A stretch of 64,000 nt of DNA from Acidobacteriaceae bacterium KBS 146 (GTDB taxonomy: Bacteria; Acidobacteriota; Terriglobia; Terriglobales; Acidobacteriaceae): NCBI GenBank assembly GCA_000688615.1, contig JHVA01000001.1, positions 434,001 through 498,000 of the forward strand. Direction: 5' to 3'. The position numbers and the translations under genes are program-made. A model generated the notes under the pieces. That model was not told the origin of the DNA and made no database searches. It worked only from the letters and a program-made list of their open reading frames with translations. Positions within the stretch are counted from its first letter, which is position 1. Each line of letters begins with the position of its first letter. Shown here in pieces: positions 28,034-36,975 of this stretch.

Positions 28034-28063
28034 CAGCCCGGTCACCCCGCAGGGGCCGGGCTG
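28034..28063 (+). terminator. Hairpin terminator after dps
   Basis: CAGCCCGG (28034-28041) pairs with CCGGGCTG (28056-28063), and CCCC/GGGG pair inside the loop. It lies 21 nt after the dps stop. The following TGTATCTTT is only a weak T-run. Confidence 0.6.
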
Positions 28064-28128
28064 TGTATCTTTAAGTAACGTATACACATCCAATCCGCAT
28101 ACGCTGAGATTGTTGGACCTTATAAGTT

Positions 28129-29169
28129 ATGCCGATAGCGCTCGCATTTTTCGTCCATTACGCCTATCTGATCCTGTTCCTCTGGGTTCTCGTAGAACAG
28201 ATCGGCGTTCCTGTGCCCAGCATTCCTGTGCTGCTGACGGCCGGGACTTTAACGGCGACGCACCGGATCCATCACTCTTACGCCTTGGTCGCGGTTCTCG
28301 CTGCCTGCGTGCTCTCCGATTCGATGTGGTTCGCACTTGGCAGGAGGTATGGTGCAAGCGTTCTGAAGCTTCTGTGCCGCCTTTCCCTCGAGGCATCCAC
28401 CTGCGTCAGCAAGACCGAAGGTTATTTTTCGCGGCGGGGACCGGCGACACTTCTGCTGTCAAAGTTTGTCCCTGGCCTGAGCACGGTCGCTCCTCCAATC
28501 GCCGGTCAGATCGGCATGCCGTACGGCCGTTTTCTCCTATGGGACCTCGCCGGTTCCTTCCTCTGGGCAGAGACTTTTCTGCTGTCGGGTCGTTTCTTCG
28601 GAGATATCGCGCAGAAGAGCTCTTCGTTCTTCCATTGGCTGGGACATTTTGCCTTCGCAATCTTCGTCCTGATGGTCATTGGTCTGATGGCTTACCGGTT
28701 TCTCAAGCAGAAGAAGTTTTTACAGCAGGTGAAGGAGTTGCGTCTGGAGCCTGCCCAGCTTAAGGCGATGATCGATCAGGCGGAAGAACAGGGAAATACG
28801 CCCCCTTTTATTGTTGACCTGCGACACCCGCTGGATTACCTTCCTGATCCACGAGTTCTGCCTGGCGCTCTCCGGATTGGGCCAAACGAGATACGACAGC
28901 ATAGCGAGATCATTCCGCGCGATCGGGATGTAGTCCTCTATTGCACCTGCCCGAGTGAAGAGACGAGTGCGAAGCTGGCGCTTCAGCTCCACAAGCTGGG
29001 TGTCTACCGAGTGCGTCCGTTACGAGGTGGCTTTGATGGATGGAAGGAAGCTGGCTATCCATTGATGGACTACATTGTGGATACACCCCAGTCTGGTGTC
29101 TTGGCGTCGCAGATTTTGCCATCTCCCGGTTCCAAGAATCTCGTGCCCTCTGAACGTATCAGCCACTAA
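28129..29169 (+). CDS. DedA-family membrane protein fused to a rhodanese domain
   Basis: Residues 1-200 form a DedA/SNARE-associated membrane domain with several helices, the motif FLSKFVPGLS-like (LLLSKFVPGLSTVAPPIAGQ) and a GRRYG loop. DedA proteins act in lipid carrier flipping and membrane homeostasis. Residues from about 205 to 320 form a single rhodanese domain, with the likely catalytic Cys272 in VLYCTCPSEETS and the closing RGGFDGWKEAGYP. The fusion puts a persulfide or thiol chemistry module on the cytoplasmic side of a membrane protein. The 3' end overlaps the convergent tonB-like gene by 11 nt. Confidence 0.9.
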   Translation: MPIALAFFVHYAYLILFLWVLVEQIGVPVPSIPVLLTAGTLTATHRIHHSYALVAVLAACVLSDSMWFALGRRYGASVLKLLCRLSLEASTCVSKTEGYFSRRGPATLLLSKFVPGLSTVAPPIAGQIGMPYGRFLLWDLAGSFLWAETFLLSGRFFGDIAQKSSSFFHWLGHFAFAIFVLMVIGLMAYRFLKQKKFLQQVKELRLEPAQLKAMIDQAEEQGNTPPFIVDLRHPLDYLPDPRVLPGALRIGPNEIRQHSEIIPRDRDVVLYCTCPSEETSAKLALQLHKLGVYRVRPLRGGFDGWKEAGYPLMDYIVDTPQSGVLASQILPSPGSKNLVPSERISH

Positions 29170-29875
29170 GTGTGAAGTTCACCGAAATTGTCGTCTCAAC
29201 TTCGGTAGGCTCTCCATTCAAAAGATAAGGCCTATATCGTGCTGCCCGAATCGCTGCCAGAGCGGCTTCTCGCAGGAGCGGTGGCCCGCTGACGATCCGC
29301 AGACTTTCAATCGTGCCGGCTCTTGAGATGATCGCTTCAACGATGACTTTGCCTGAAATACCTGCGGCACGGGCGATGGCGGGATAAATCGGGCGAATGG
29401 GAGTGATGATCACGCCGGCGGAGACACCGTTGGAGACGCGAAGACGGGGGACGGCAGGATTGGAGCGGGCGACGCTTACGGTAGTTCCGCGCGTGGAATC
29501 CATCGCGAGGATGGCTGGGAGCGCCTCTCCCCACCCTGGTTTTGTGTCCATCAGATTTGGGGGAACTTCTACCCCTCGTCCGCGATTTTCACCAATCACA
29601 GGCATCTGCTGGTTTCCTGAAAGCGGGAGCGAGGAAGCAAACTCCTGTTCGCTCACTCGAGGCTGTTGCCGTACCCGTATCGGAGGCCGTGGCGGGATAG
29701 GCGTGAAGACGATAGGACTGGAAATCTGGAATCGGAGTCTTTCAGGGTGAAACAGCGGGATCGTGATAAGGCCCAGCGCCAAGAGCGTTTGCAGGATAAT
29801 CGCCCCTGCCATCGTCCATCGTTTTACCGGTGAAATAGGCAGAGCTATGGATTCCACCATATTTTCCTCAAACAT
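29159..29875 (-). CDS. TonB-family energy transducer
   Basis: This 238-residue protein has one N-terminal membrane helix (TMAGAIILQTLLALGLITIP), a proline-rich periplasmic linker (TPIPPRPPIRVRQQPR), and a C-terminal TonB domain with YPAIARAAGISGKVIVEAII and AIRAARYRPYLLNGEPTEVE. It should couple the inner-membrane proton gradient to outer-membrane receptors. The Oar-like receptors at 59011 and 62071 are possible clients. I chose ATG 29875, which has GGAGG at 5 nt; the upstream TTG extension is unsupported. No exbB/exbD are nearby. Confidence 0.88.
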   Translation of the reverse strand: MFEENMVESIALPISPVKRWTMAGAIILQTLLALGLITIPLFHPERLRFQISSPIVFTPIPPRPPIRVRQQPRVSEQEFASSLPLSGNQQMPVIGENRGRGVEVPPNLMDTKPGWGEALPAILAMDSTRGTTVSVARSNPAVPRLRVSNGVSAGVIITPIRPIYPAIARAAGISGKVIVEAIISRAGTIESLRIVSGPPLLREAALAAIRAARYRPYLLNGEPTEVETTISVNFTLSG

Positions 29876-30016
29876 AGCCACCTCCAAAACCCTTCAGGCT
29901 CCGGGGCGCATCTGCGAGGAATGCGACCGTCAGGGAGTTAGACCCCAATGGTTCCGAGATTGTTCCCACAGAAAAAGGTGCACAAGAGCACCTCTTCTGA
30001 GCGATGATGAATCACC

Positions 30017-31270
30017 ATGGCTGAACTCTCCACCCCCCTCGCTGATTCGACAGTGGCGGCGTCTACCCAGACCTTCGTAGCGCCTTCTTCGCGTGTACTT
30101 TCCGTCGATGTTCTGCGCGGCATCACGATAGCCTTTATGATCCTGGTCAACGATGCGGGTGATGGCAGGCATGTTTACACACAGCTGGAACATTCGGCAT
30201 GGAATGGTTGGACTCTGACCGACCTGGTTTTTCCGACGTTCCTGTTTATCGTTGGCATCTCCATCATCTTGTCGCTCCATTCGCGACTGCAGCGGGGAGC
30301 CAGCCGGCGTGACCTCGCCCTGCATACGGCACGACGGGCGCTGACCATCTTTGTCGTCGCCATGTTGATTAATCTGGTCCCATATTTCCGCTTCTCGCAC
30401 CTGCGAATCTACGGCGTACTCTCTCGTATCGCTCTCTGTTATCTCATCGCCGGGCTGATCTGCCTCAAGACCCAAAAGGCTAAAAACCTGCTGGGAATCA
30501 CTGCTGTCCTGCTGATCAGTTATTGGCTGCTGATGCGCTTTGTGCCTGTCCCGGGCTTTGGAGTTCCAACCCATGACATCCCACTCCTGGACCCCGATCG
30601 AAACCTGGCGGCGTGGCTGGATCGAGGAATTATGGGCTTCTTCCAGCGCACGCTTCATACAGGCAGGCTCTACGAGATCACGCGGGACCCTGAGGGTCTC
30701 TTGAGCACTATTCCTGCCGTCGGAACCACGCTACTTGGCTCTGTCGCCGCTCTCTGGCTCCGTCGTGCCGGAGGAAAGTCCCCCTCGATCACCAGAATGC
30801 AGTGTACCTTTGGCCTGTTTCTGGCGGGATTGTTCGGGATCGGTTCGGGACTGATCTGGAACCTTTGGTTTCCCATCAACAAGAAGCTATGGACGAGCTC
30901 GTATGTGCTCTTCGCCGCAGGTTGCGCGCTGGTTGGGTTGGCAGCATGCTATTGGCTGATCGATATCCGTAAGTTCCAGGAGACGAAGGTAGGCGGGTGG
31001 CTGACGTGGCCCTGGCTGGTCTTCGGATCGAATGCGATTGTGGCCTATGTCGTGGCTGCGATTGTCGAGAAGACTCTCGTGCTGGTTCATCTCGCGGGGA
31101 CAACACCCGATGGCAAGCCACTTACGGGCTGGGGGTGGGTCTACTGGCACATCTTTGCCAGCCAGGGCTCGACGAACAACACCTCGGCAGCATTTGCTAT
31201 CGCATTTGTGTTGGTGTGTTTTATCCCCAATTTAATTCTTTGGCGCAAGAAGATCTTCGTTAAGCTTTAG
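30017..31270 (+). CDS. DUF5009/COG4299 membrane acyltransferase-like protein
   Basis: This 417-residue protein has about ten membrane helices. The start SVDVLRGITIAFMILVND is the conserved opening of the heparan-alpha-glucosaminide acetyltransferase-like family (COG4299, NagX/YeiB-related), followed by LTDLVFPTFLFIVGISI. Family members are thought to transfer acetyl groups across the membrane to sugars, but bacterial functions are largely unproven. The segment THDIPLLDPDRNLAAWLDR resembles the periplasmic loop of homologues. It stands between tonB and ubiD without a clear operon link. Confidence 0.85.
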   Translation: MAELSTPLADSTVAASTQTFVAPSSRVLSVDVLRGITIAFMILVNDAGDGRHVYTQLEHSAWNGWTLTDLVFPTFLFIVGISIILSLHSRLQRGASRRDLALHTARRALTIFVVAMLINLVPYFRFSHLRIYGVLSRIALCYLIAGLICLKTQKAKNLLGITAVLLISYWLLMRFVPVPGFGVPTHDIPLLDPDRNLAAWLDRGIMGFFQRTLHTGRLYEITRDPEGLLSTIPAVGTTLLGSVAALWLRRAGGKSPSITRMQCTFGLFLAGLFGIGSGLIWNLWFPINKKLWTSSYVLFAAGCALVGLAACYWLIDIRKFQETKVGGWLTWPWLVFGSNAIVAYVVAAIVEKTLVLVHLAGTTPDGKPLTGWGWVYWHIFASQGSTNNTSAAFAIAFVLVCFIPNLILWRKKIFVKL

Positions 31271-31354
31271 CCGAACTATCCTGGGTTTTCCTGCAACTCG
31301 TGCGAGCCGTTACCATAGACAACGGACCGCATCGCCATGCGGCAGGAGAATAAG

Positions 31355-32944
31355 TTGGCCTATAACGATCTGCGCGACTGGATCAACACGCTTCATAAGG
31401 CAGGAGAGCTGAAACGCATTGCGGTTGAGGTTGATCCTGTTCTCGAAATGGCGGAGATTGCAGACCGAGTGGCCAAGATGGGGCGCGGCACATCAAAGGC
31501 GGGTGGACCGGCGCTGCTCTTTGAGAAGGTCAAGGGATATCCGGGCGCCCGAGTGCTAATGAACCAGTTCGGTAGCGAGCGGCGTATGAAGCTGGCTCTG
31601 GAAACGAACTCTCTGGATGCGATTGCGGATCGAATTCGAATATTACTGAAGCCCGATACTCCCACCGGCCTCCTGGACAAGCTAAAGATGCTGCCCAAAT
31701 TAGCTGAGGTGGGAGCCTTCTTTCCAAAGCTGATCTCTCCTAAGGATGCGTCCTGTAAGCAGGTGATCCTGCGAGGGGCGGATATCGATCTGAATCGAAT
31801 TCCCGTGCTCAAGACATGGCCCTATGACGGTGGCAGATTCATTACGCTTCCATGCGTCATCACACGCGATCCAAAGACAGGCAAACGGAATATGGGAATG
31901 TACCGAATGCAGGTCTACGATAGCCGCACGACAGGGATGCATTGGCAGCGTCAGAAGGTTGCGGCGGAGCACATGCGGGAACGGCTTCGTGCCACCTCAG
32001 AAGGCGCCGCTTCGGCAGTAGACCTGATGGCTCTTACCGCAGGAGGGACGGCTGTCGCGGAGTCGTTGGAGTCTATACCCCACGTCACGCTCGGCAGGAT
32101 TCGTAACGAACGTATGGAAGTGGCTGTTGCTATCGGGACGGATCCTGCAACGACATTCAGCGCAATTGTTCCTGCTCCCCCGGATGTGGAGGAATACATC
32201 ATCTCGGGTTTTTTACGCCAGAAACCACTGGAGCTGGTAAAGGCTGAGACGGTCGATCTGGAGGTTCCGGCCAATGCAGAATACATCTTGGAAGGATACG
32301 TTGAACTGGGAGAACTGCGTACAGAAGGGCCCTTTGGCGATCACACAGGTTTTTACACGATGCAGGATGACTATCCGGTATTCCACGTAACCTGTATCAC
32401 CCACCGCCATGACCCGGTCTATGCCGCTACGATCGTTGGAAAACCGCCGATGGAGGATGCATGGATGGGCAAAGCTGTAGAGCGCATCTTCCTGCCTCTA
32501 ATGCAGCTTACGCTCCCTGAAATCCGGGATGTGAATCTTCCCGCAGAGGGAGTGTTCCATAACCTGATGATCGTCTCCATCCGAAAGTCCTATGCGGGTC
32601 ATGCTCGCAAGGTAATGAACGGGATCTGGGCGATGGGACAGGCGATGTTTACCAAATGCATCGTTGTTGTCGATGAAGATTGCGATGTACACGATATTCC
32701 GGAGGTGGTGCTTCGGACGACCAACAATATCGATCCCGAGAGGGACATCCAGTTCACGCTGGGACCAGTGGATTCGCTGGACCATGCCAGCCGACTTCCG
32801 AACTATGGCAGCAAGATGGGAATCGACGCGACTCGCAAGTGGAAGGCAGAAGGCTTTGAACGCCCCTGGCCGCCGATGCTTACGATGGACCCTGGGGTGA
32901 AATCGCGGGTGGACGCGATGTGGAAACAACTGGGAATCGAATAA
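31355..32944 (+). CDS. ubiD: UbiD-family prenyl-FMN-dependent decarboxylase
   Basis: This 529-residue enzyme is most like the 4-hydroxy-3-polyprenylbenzoate decarboxylase of quinone synthesis. The N-terminus AYNDLRDWINTLHKAGELKR and the central GMYRMQVYD and GPFGDHTGFY segments, the latter bearing active-site acidic residues, are typical. UbiD needs prenylated FMN from UbiX, which is not seen here. I chose TTG 31355: AGGAG lies 6 nt upstream and the protein then begins at the family position. The ATG at 31337 would place this site within the coding sequence. The substrate is inferred only. Confidence 0.9.
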   Translation: MAYNDLRDWINTLHKAGELKRIAVEVDPVLEMAEIADRVAKMGRGTSKAGGPALLFEKVKGYPGARVLMNQFGSERRMKLALETNSLDAIADRIRILLKPDTPTGLLDKLKMLPKLAEVGAFFPKLISPKDASCKQVILRGADIDLNRIPVLKTWPYDGGRFITLPCVITRDPKTGKRNMGMYRMQVYDSRTTGMHWQRQKVAAEHMRERLRATSEGAASAVDLMALTAGGTAVAESLESIPHVTLGRIRNERMEVAVAIGTDPATTFSAIVPAPPDVEEYIISGFLRQKPLELVKAETVDLEVPANAEYILEGYVELGELRTEGPFGDHTGFYTMQDDYPVFHVTCITHRHDPVYAATIVGKPPMEDAWMGKAVERIFLPLMQLTLPEIRDVNLPAEGVFHNLMIVSIRKSYAGHARKVMNGIWAMGQAMFTKCIVVVDEDCDVHDIPEVVLRTTNNIDPERDIQFTLGPVDSLDHASRLPNYGSKMGIDATRKWKAEGFERPWPPMLTMDPGVKSRVDAMWKQLGIE

Positions 32945-32964
32945 ACCAGCGGGATGGTGAGCCT

Positions 32965-33088
32965 ATTTTGGACCTTAGAGGTTACTCTACTAAGACAGAC
33001 GGGTCCTCACCCGACTCACCGCACAAATGAATGGGTTGGCCTGCCGGCCAATCGAGATATCGTCCTCTCTTCGTGTTTTTAGGGGCTT
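32965..33088 (+). promoter_or_regulatory. Structured leader, candidate M-box-like riboswitch, before the NRAMP-related gene
   Basis: The leader holds three hairpins: CTTAG...CTAAG around 32974-32994, CGGGT/ACCCG (33000-33013) and TTGGCC/GGCCAA (33036-33051). The stretches GAGGTTACTCTACTAAGACA and AAATGAATGGGTTGG recall two conserved M-box (magnesium) segments, though I could not fold the whole motif. An AGGGG ribosome-binding site follows. Part of the first hairpin could instead serve as the ubiD terminator. Confidence 0.35.
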
Positions 33089-33090
33089 AG

Positions 33091-34347
33091 ATGGCACTGT
33101 GGCGCAGATGGAGAAACCGGTTGATGTTGCTGTTCGCCGTCCTCGGCCCGGGCTTCATCACGGCTAATGTGGATAACGACTCCGGCGGCATTCTGACCTA
33201 TTCGCAGGCCGGTGCTCAATACGGCTATAAGCTTCTCTGGACCATCATTCCGATCACGTTAGCCCTGATTGTCGTACAGGAGATGTGCGCCCGGATGGGG
33301 GTCGTCAGTGGCAAAGGACTCAGCGATCTCATCCGGGAGGAGTTTGGCCTGCGGATCACTTTTTTTGTCATGATTCTGCTGGTCATCGTGAACTTTGGGA
33401 ATGTAATGGCTGAGTTTTCCGGGATCGCCGGAAGCATGCAGCTCTTTCACGTAAGCAAATACATCAGTGTCCCTCTTTGCGCATTTATCGTCTGGGCACT
33501 GGTTGTGAAGGGAGACTACAAGAGCGTTGAAAAGGTCTTTCTCATCGCCAGCGTCGTATACATCGCTTATATCTTTGCGGGAGTGTTGAGCGGGCCTGAC
33601 TGGCACGAGGCTCTTGTCCAGACCATAAAAATTCCTGGACGCTCCGTCTGGAGCGATCGGAACTATGTCTACATGACGGTTGGAATCATCGGAACCACGA
33701 TTACACCGTGGATGCAGTTTTATCTACAGTCCTCTATCGTCGAGAAGGGAATTGACGTCCGCCAGTATAAGCACTCGCGGCTGGATGTGATCATAGGGTC
33801 GATTTTTACGGATGTCGTTGCCTGGTTCATCATTGTTGCCTGTGCGGCGACCCTTTATACGCATGGCATGCGCAACATTTCGGAGGCCTCGGATGCTGCC
33901 GACGCAATGAAACCTCTCGCGGGACAGTATGCCTTCATCCTTTTCGCAGCAGGCTTATTCAATGCCTCCTTATTCGCGGCATGCATCCTGCCTCTGTCGA
34001 CTGCGTACACGGTCTGTGAAGGGCTGGGGCTGGAAAGTGGTCTCGACAAGAGCTTCAAAGAAGCTCGGTTCTTTTACTGGTTTTACACGCTGCTGCTGGC
34101 CGTGGGCGCAGCGGTAGTATTGATTCCTAACTTCCCCTTGATTCAGGTCATTATTGGTTCTCAGGTTCTCAACGGGATATTGCTGCCCGTCGTGCTGATC
34201 TTTATGTTGCGGTTGATCAACCGCCGAGAGCTGATGGGGGAATATACGAACTCTCGCTGGTTTAACTTCATCGCGTGGTTGACCACTATCATTGTGATCT
34301 GCCTGTCAGCGGTCCTGATGTGGAATGGAATCCACGGAGGGAGCTAA
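33091..34347 (+). CDS. NRAMP-related divalent metal transporter (Mg-type, NRMT-like)
   Basis: This 418-residue protein has about eleven membrane helices of the SLC11/NRAMP fold. In canonical NRAMP Mn/Fe carriers helix 1 carries DPGN and helix 6 a Met-Pro-His-Asn-type motif. Here helix 1 reads VDNDSGGI and helix 6 reads GTTITPWMQFYLQSS, so the soft-metal methionine site is missing. This pattern matches the NRAMP-related magnesium transporters (NRMT) known from Clostridium. The start ATG 33091 has AGGGG 5 nt upstream. The hairpin-rich leader fits metal-responsive control. Mg transport is inferred, not shown. Confidence 0.82.
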   Translation: MALWRRWRNRLMLLFAVLGPGFITANVDNDSGGILTYSQAGAQYGYKLLWTIIPITLALIVVQEMCARMGVVSGKGLSDLIREEFGLRITFFVMILLVIVNFGNVMAEFSGIAGSMQLFHVSKYISVPLCAFIVWALVVKGDYKSVEKVFLIASVVYIAYIFAGVLSGPDWHEALVQTIKIPGRSVWSDRNYVYMTVGIIGTTITPWMQFYLQSSIVEKGIDVRQYKHSRLDVIIGSIFTDVVAWFIIVACAATLYTHGMRNISEASDAADAMKPLAGQYAFILFAAGLFNASLFAACILPLSTAYTVCEGLGLESGLDKSFKEARFFYWFYTLLLAVGAAVVLIPNFPLIQVIIGSQVLNGILLPVVLIFMLRLINRRELMGEYTNSRWFNFIAWLTTIIVICLSAVLMWNGIHGGS

Positions 34348-34365
34348 CGAGTCTGCGGCGGAGTG

Positions 34366-34830
34366 CTAGATGAGCTTGCCTTCAGAAAGGTCCCGGATGA
34401 GGCCGAGGTCCGCTGCCAGAAAATCGAAATTTGGCAGATGTTCCAACTGGGACCAACGCATGTCGTTGAAGATCCGATTTTCGAGTTCCCCGGTAAACTC
34501 GCGAACAATAAAAAATTGCAGGTCAATCGTTCCCCCGTTTCGGTACTTATGCCGAACACGAGCGATACGTCGGCCGATCGTGGCATCAATTCCAAGCTCT
34601 TCGTTGAGTTCGCGCACCAAGGCGCCTTCCGCCGTCTCCCCGATCTCTATCTTGCCTCCCGGGAACTCCCATTTCAGGCTCATTGGCTGATCAGGTTTGC
34701 GTTGGCAGACGAGGACTTCCGGGCCGGATTCGGTATCGCGGAGAATAAGCGCGGCCACGACGAGTCGAACAGGCTTCGCCAGGGTGTCCGGGATCGGTTG
34801 TTCCTTCAGTTTGCGAATCGGCTCTTTCAC
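34366..34830 (-). CDS. MutT-like Nudix hydrolase
   Basis: This 154-residue enzyme has a perfect Nudix box at residues 59-81 (G-x5-E-x7-REL-x-EELGI), preceded by WEFPGGK, which is characteristic of the MutT/8-oxo-dGTP group. It probably cleans oxidised nucleotides such as 8-oxo-dGTP, though related Nudix enzymes act on other nucleoside diphosphates. It lies 44 nt downstream of the HAD-family gene on the same strand and ends 18 nt from the convergent NRAMP-related gene. Confidence 0.9.
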   Translation of the reverse strand: MKEPIRKLKEQPIPDTLAKPVRLVVAALILRDTESGPEVLVCQRKPDQPMSLKWEFPGGKIEIGETAEGALVRELNEELGIDATIGRRIARVRHKYRNGGTIDLQFFIVREFTGELENRIFNDMRWSQLEHLPNFDFLAADLGLIRDLSEGKLI

Positions 34831-34874
34831 TGTCTGTCAGTTTAGACGCCAACCCGGCCCTGAAAGGCTTTGAA

Positions 34875-35600
34875 TTACGCCGGAGGAAGTGCTATGGACG
34901 CGGGATAGTAAACAGACCAGCCTGCCTGAGCACTCGCTTCGATAAGGGCAGGGGTGGGATTAACCGGGAACGCGCGACGTGCAATTCCAAGCATGGCCGC
35001 ATCATGAATGGAGTTCCCAAAGACGGCGTCGGGAGAGAAAATACCAGCGCGGTTGAGGGAGGAAACCTTGCCCTCGTCGGTAGGAACGTCCAGAAGCGTA
35101 TCCGAGATGACGCCGTTTCTTACCTCTACCCGGGCACAGAGAACGCGCTGCGGGGAAATGTCGAAACGCTGCACTCCCTCTTCGATGACCCAATCATTCG
35201 TAGAACTGACTGCCCAGATCTCAACACCGGCGGAGCGGAGTTTACCTAAAAGCTCGATCATCTCGGGGAAGATGTTCCGTTCAATGCGGGCAGCGAAAAA
35301 CTCACGCGCCGCGCGCCGGAGTTCATCTTCCCTAAGTCCTTGATACAGCTGAACCATCTCCCCGCAGATGGCGATCTCCGAGACTTCGCTGCGATGGTAC
35401 GCACGATACCGCGCATCGATCCAGTCAGCGGCTTCACGCGAAACCAGGCCCGTCTCAATCGACCATTTCATAAACGAGGAGCCAGCATCGCCGGACCATA
35501 GGGTTCCGTCGCAGTCAAAGACCGCAATCTTCGGTTCCAGGGAGTAAACAGCGGAGAAGAACTCTTCAGTAGAAAGTGCGCTTGTAGTAATGGTCGACAT
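34875..35600 (-). CDS. HAD-superfamily hydrolase, phosphoserine-phosphatase-like (subfamily IB)
   Basis: This 241-residue phosphatase has motif I FDCDGTLW with nucleophile Asp29 and acid/base Asp31 (counted from ATG 35600), motif II VSSTND, and motif IV around FGNSIHDAAML. The long helical cap between motifs I and II fits subfamily IB, which includes SerB and phosphatases of small phospho-metabolites. The substrate is unknown. The upstream TTG at 35606 adds two residues. It precedes the Nudix gene on the same strand, and the two may be co-transcribed. Confidence 0.85.
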   Translation of the reverse strand: MSTITTSALSTEEFFSAVYSLEPKIAVFDCDGTLWSGDAGSSFMKWSIETGLVSREAADWIDARYRAYHRSEVSEIAICGEMVQLYQGLREDELRRAAREFFAARIERNIFPEMIELLGKLRSAGVEIWAVSSTNDWVIEEGVQRFDISPQRVLCARVEVRNGVISDTLLDVPTDEGKVSSLNRAGIFSPDAVFGNSIHDAAMLGIARRAFPVNPTPALIEASAQAGWSVYYPASIALPPA

Positions 35601-35754
35601 TTGCAATCTGCTTTTCTGCGCGGTCAGCGATCACACGCGGCTTCTGTTTCTTTGTTTCTAAAAGTTTACTCTTCCTGACACACAAAGGGTACAGGTCTAC
35701 GCCCTCGGTTCTATGACAAATCAATGAAACTGACTGAGCGATTACCGGAAGAGA

Positions 35755-36393
35755 TTAGACCGGAGGCAGGCCGTTCACGACGGTTATTCCGGTTGGAGGC
35801 GAGAAGACGAAGTCAGCATCACGAGTAGACACATTCTCCTGCACCTGGTCGAATTCGAATTCAGTGATAGCACCATCGATCTCTTCGAGCTTCATGTGCT
35901 GAATCTCTCCCGACCGAGTTACGTCGAGGGTCAATCTGCTAATGCGCTGCTCCATGCCTTGGGGAATACCGGCAATGTGAATGCCGCGAGCATCCTCTGT
36001 GACGCTGACATTGACCAGTTCTTTCTTGAGCTGGGTGTGGCCAAGTAGAAATCGCAGGGGACTGCGCAGATCGTCAAGCTGCTTTGCGGGAATACGCTGT
36101 GCCTGTGCGTCACCGGGGGTGTAGAACCAGGCAAATTTCCCATCGAGGACAAAGAGCTTGCCTTCGGGCTGGTCGTAACTCCAGCGCATCCTCCCCGGTT
36201 TTTTCAGCAGGAGGGTCCCGGATTCTGTGCGATTGATTCCCATCCCGGAATAGCGTTCGGTATAACGTGCCCGGAGGGAAATCAGTCGATTGTAGTGTTG
36301 ATCCACACGACGGAGCAGAGCGTCCGCATCCTGTGCCTGGACCAGACTGGACAATGTCAGAGCGACGGCCAACAGCAGAATTCGCTTAAACAT
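35755..36393 (-). CDS. lolA: LolA-like outer-membrane lipoprotein carrier
   Basis: This 212-residue periplasmic protein has a signal peptide cut after SSLVQA and the LolA fold. RYTERYSGMGINRTESGTLL is the strand pair typical of the family, and KKPGRMRWSYDQPEGKLFV is the conserved hydrophobic-cavity segment. LolA carries lipoproteins from the inner to the outer membrane. The start codon directly abuts the stop of the pilin-like gene (36393/36394), so the two are translated in tandem, which is an unusual pairing. Confidence 0.9.
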   Translation of the reverse strand: MFKRILLLAVALTLSSLVQAQDADALLRRVDQHYNRLISLRARYTERYSGMGINRTESGTLLLKKPGRMRWSYDQPEGKLFVLDGKFAWFYTPGDAQAQRIPAKQLDDLRSPLRFLLGHTQLKKELVNVSVTEDARGIHIAGIPQGMEQRISRLTLDVTRSGEIQHMKLEEIDGAITEFEFDQVQENVSTRDADFVFSPPTGITVVNGLPPV

Positions 36394-36933
36394 TTACTGG
36401 ATAGGCTGAGTGCAGTTCGTGCCACCAGCAGGGTCGAAGGTGATGCGATTATTCTCGTCAGAGCAGAAGCCGCGGTCACCGGATTTGCCAACCGAATTCG
36501 GGACAGCTGTCACCTCGTACGAGGTGTACATATCCTGATTGTTGACCGTCACCTTGTTGCAATTGGTAATCGCGAAGGTGTAGCCCGCCTTATTTCCCGA
36601 AGCCAGCCCGACGTCAACCAATTGGGCTGCCTGGGCGGACGGTGGACCGGCTTTAGGGTCACCACCGAGCTGAGCAAGCGAGCATGAAAAACCATTTCCC
36701 GGATACATCGAGTTGTATTGCAGCTGAGCCTGCACAATGGTCCGGACCGACTGGATGGCCGAGGTTTCGTGCGCCTGCTTTGTCAGCTTCAACATCTGCG
36801 GCACAGCCAGCGTCATGAGGATCAGCATGACTGACATGACGATCAGCAGCTCGATCAGAGTGAAGCCGTCTTGTCGTTGCTTCGCGAGTTCCTTTTGATC
36901 CTGCTCCCGACTGTGCTGGTGCTGAACCTTCAT
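36394..36933 (-). CDS. Type IV pilin-like prepilin (GspG/PilA-like)
   Basis: This 179-residue protein has a hydrophilic leader of 23 residues, a prepilin cleavage site DG/FTLIELL (Gly23-Phe24) with the key Glu28, and a hydrophobic helix IVMSVMLILMTLAVPQML. The C-terminal globular domain contains four cysteines (CSLAQL, NCNKV, FCSDEN and TNCTQ), likely in disulfides. ATG 36933 has GAGGAG 4 nt upstream, so it is preferred over the TTG at 36963. It could form a pilus or a type II pseudopilus. No assembly genes are nearby. Confidence 0.88.
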   Translation of the reverse strand: MKVQHQHSREQDQKELAKQRQDGFTLIELLIVMSVMLILMTLAVPQMLKLTKQAHETSAIQSVRTIVQAQLQYNSMYPGNGFSCSLAQLGGDPKAGPPSAQAAQLVDVGLASGNKAGYTFAITNCNKVTVNNQDMYTSYEVTAVPNSVGKSGDRGFCSDENNRITFDPAGGTNCTQPIQ

Positions 36934-36975
36934 TGCGCTCCTCGTACCTTTAAGTCCCAACAATTCAAAACTCTA

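Noticed and set aside
32965..33088. A yybP-ykoY manganese riboswitch before the NRAMP-related gene
   Set aside because: The conserved GGGGAGUAG-type core of that riboswitch is not present; M-box-like segments fit slightly better.
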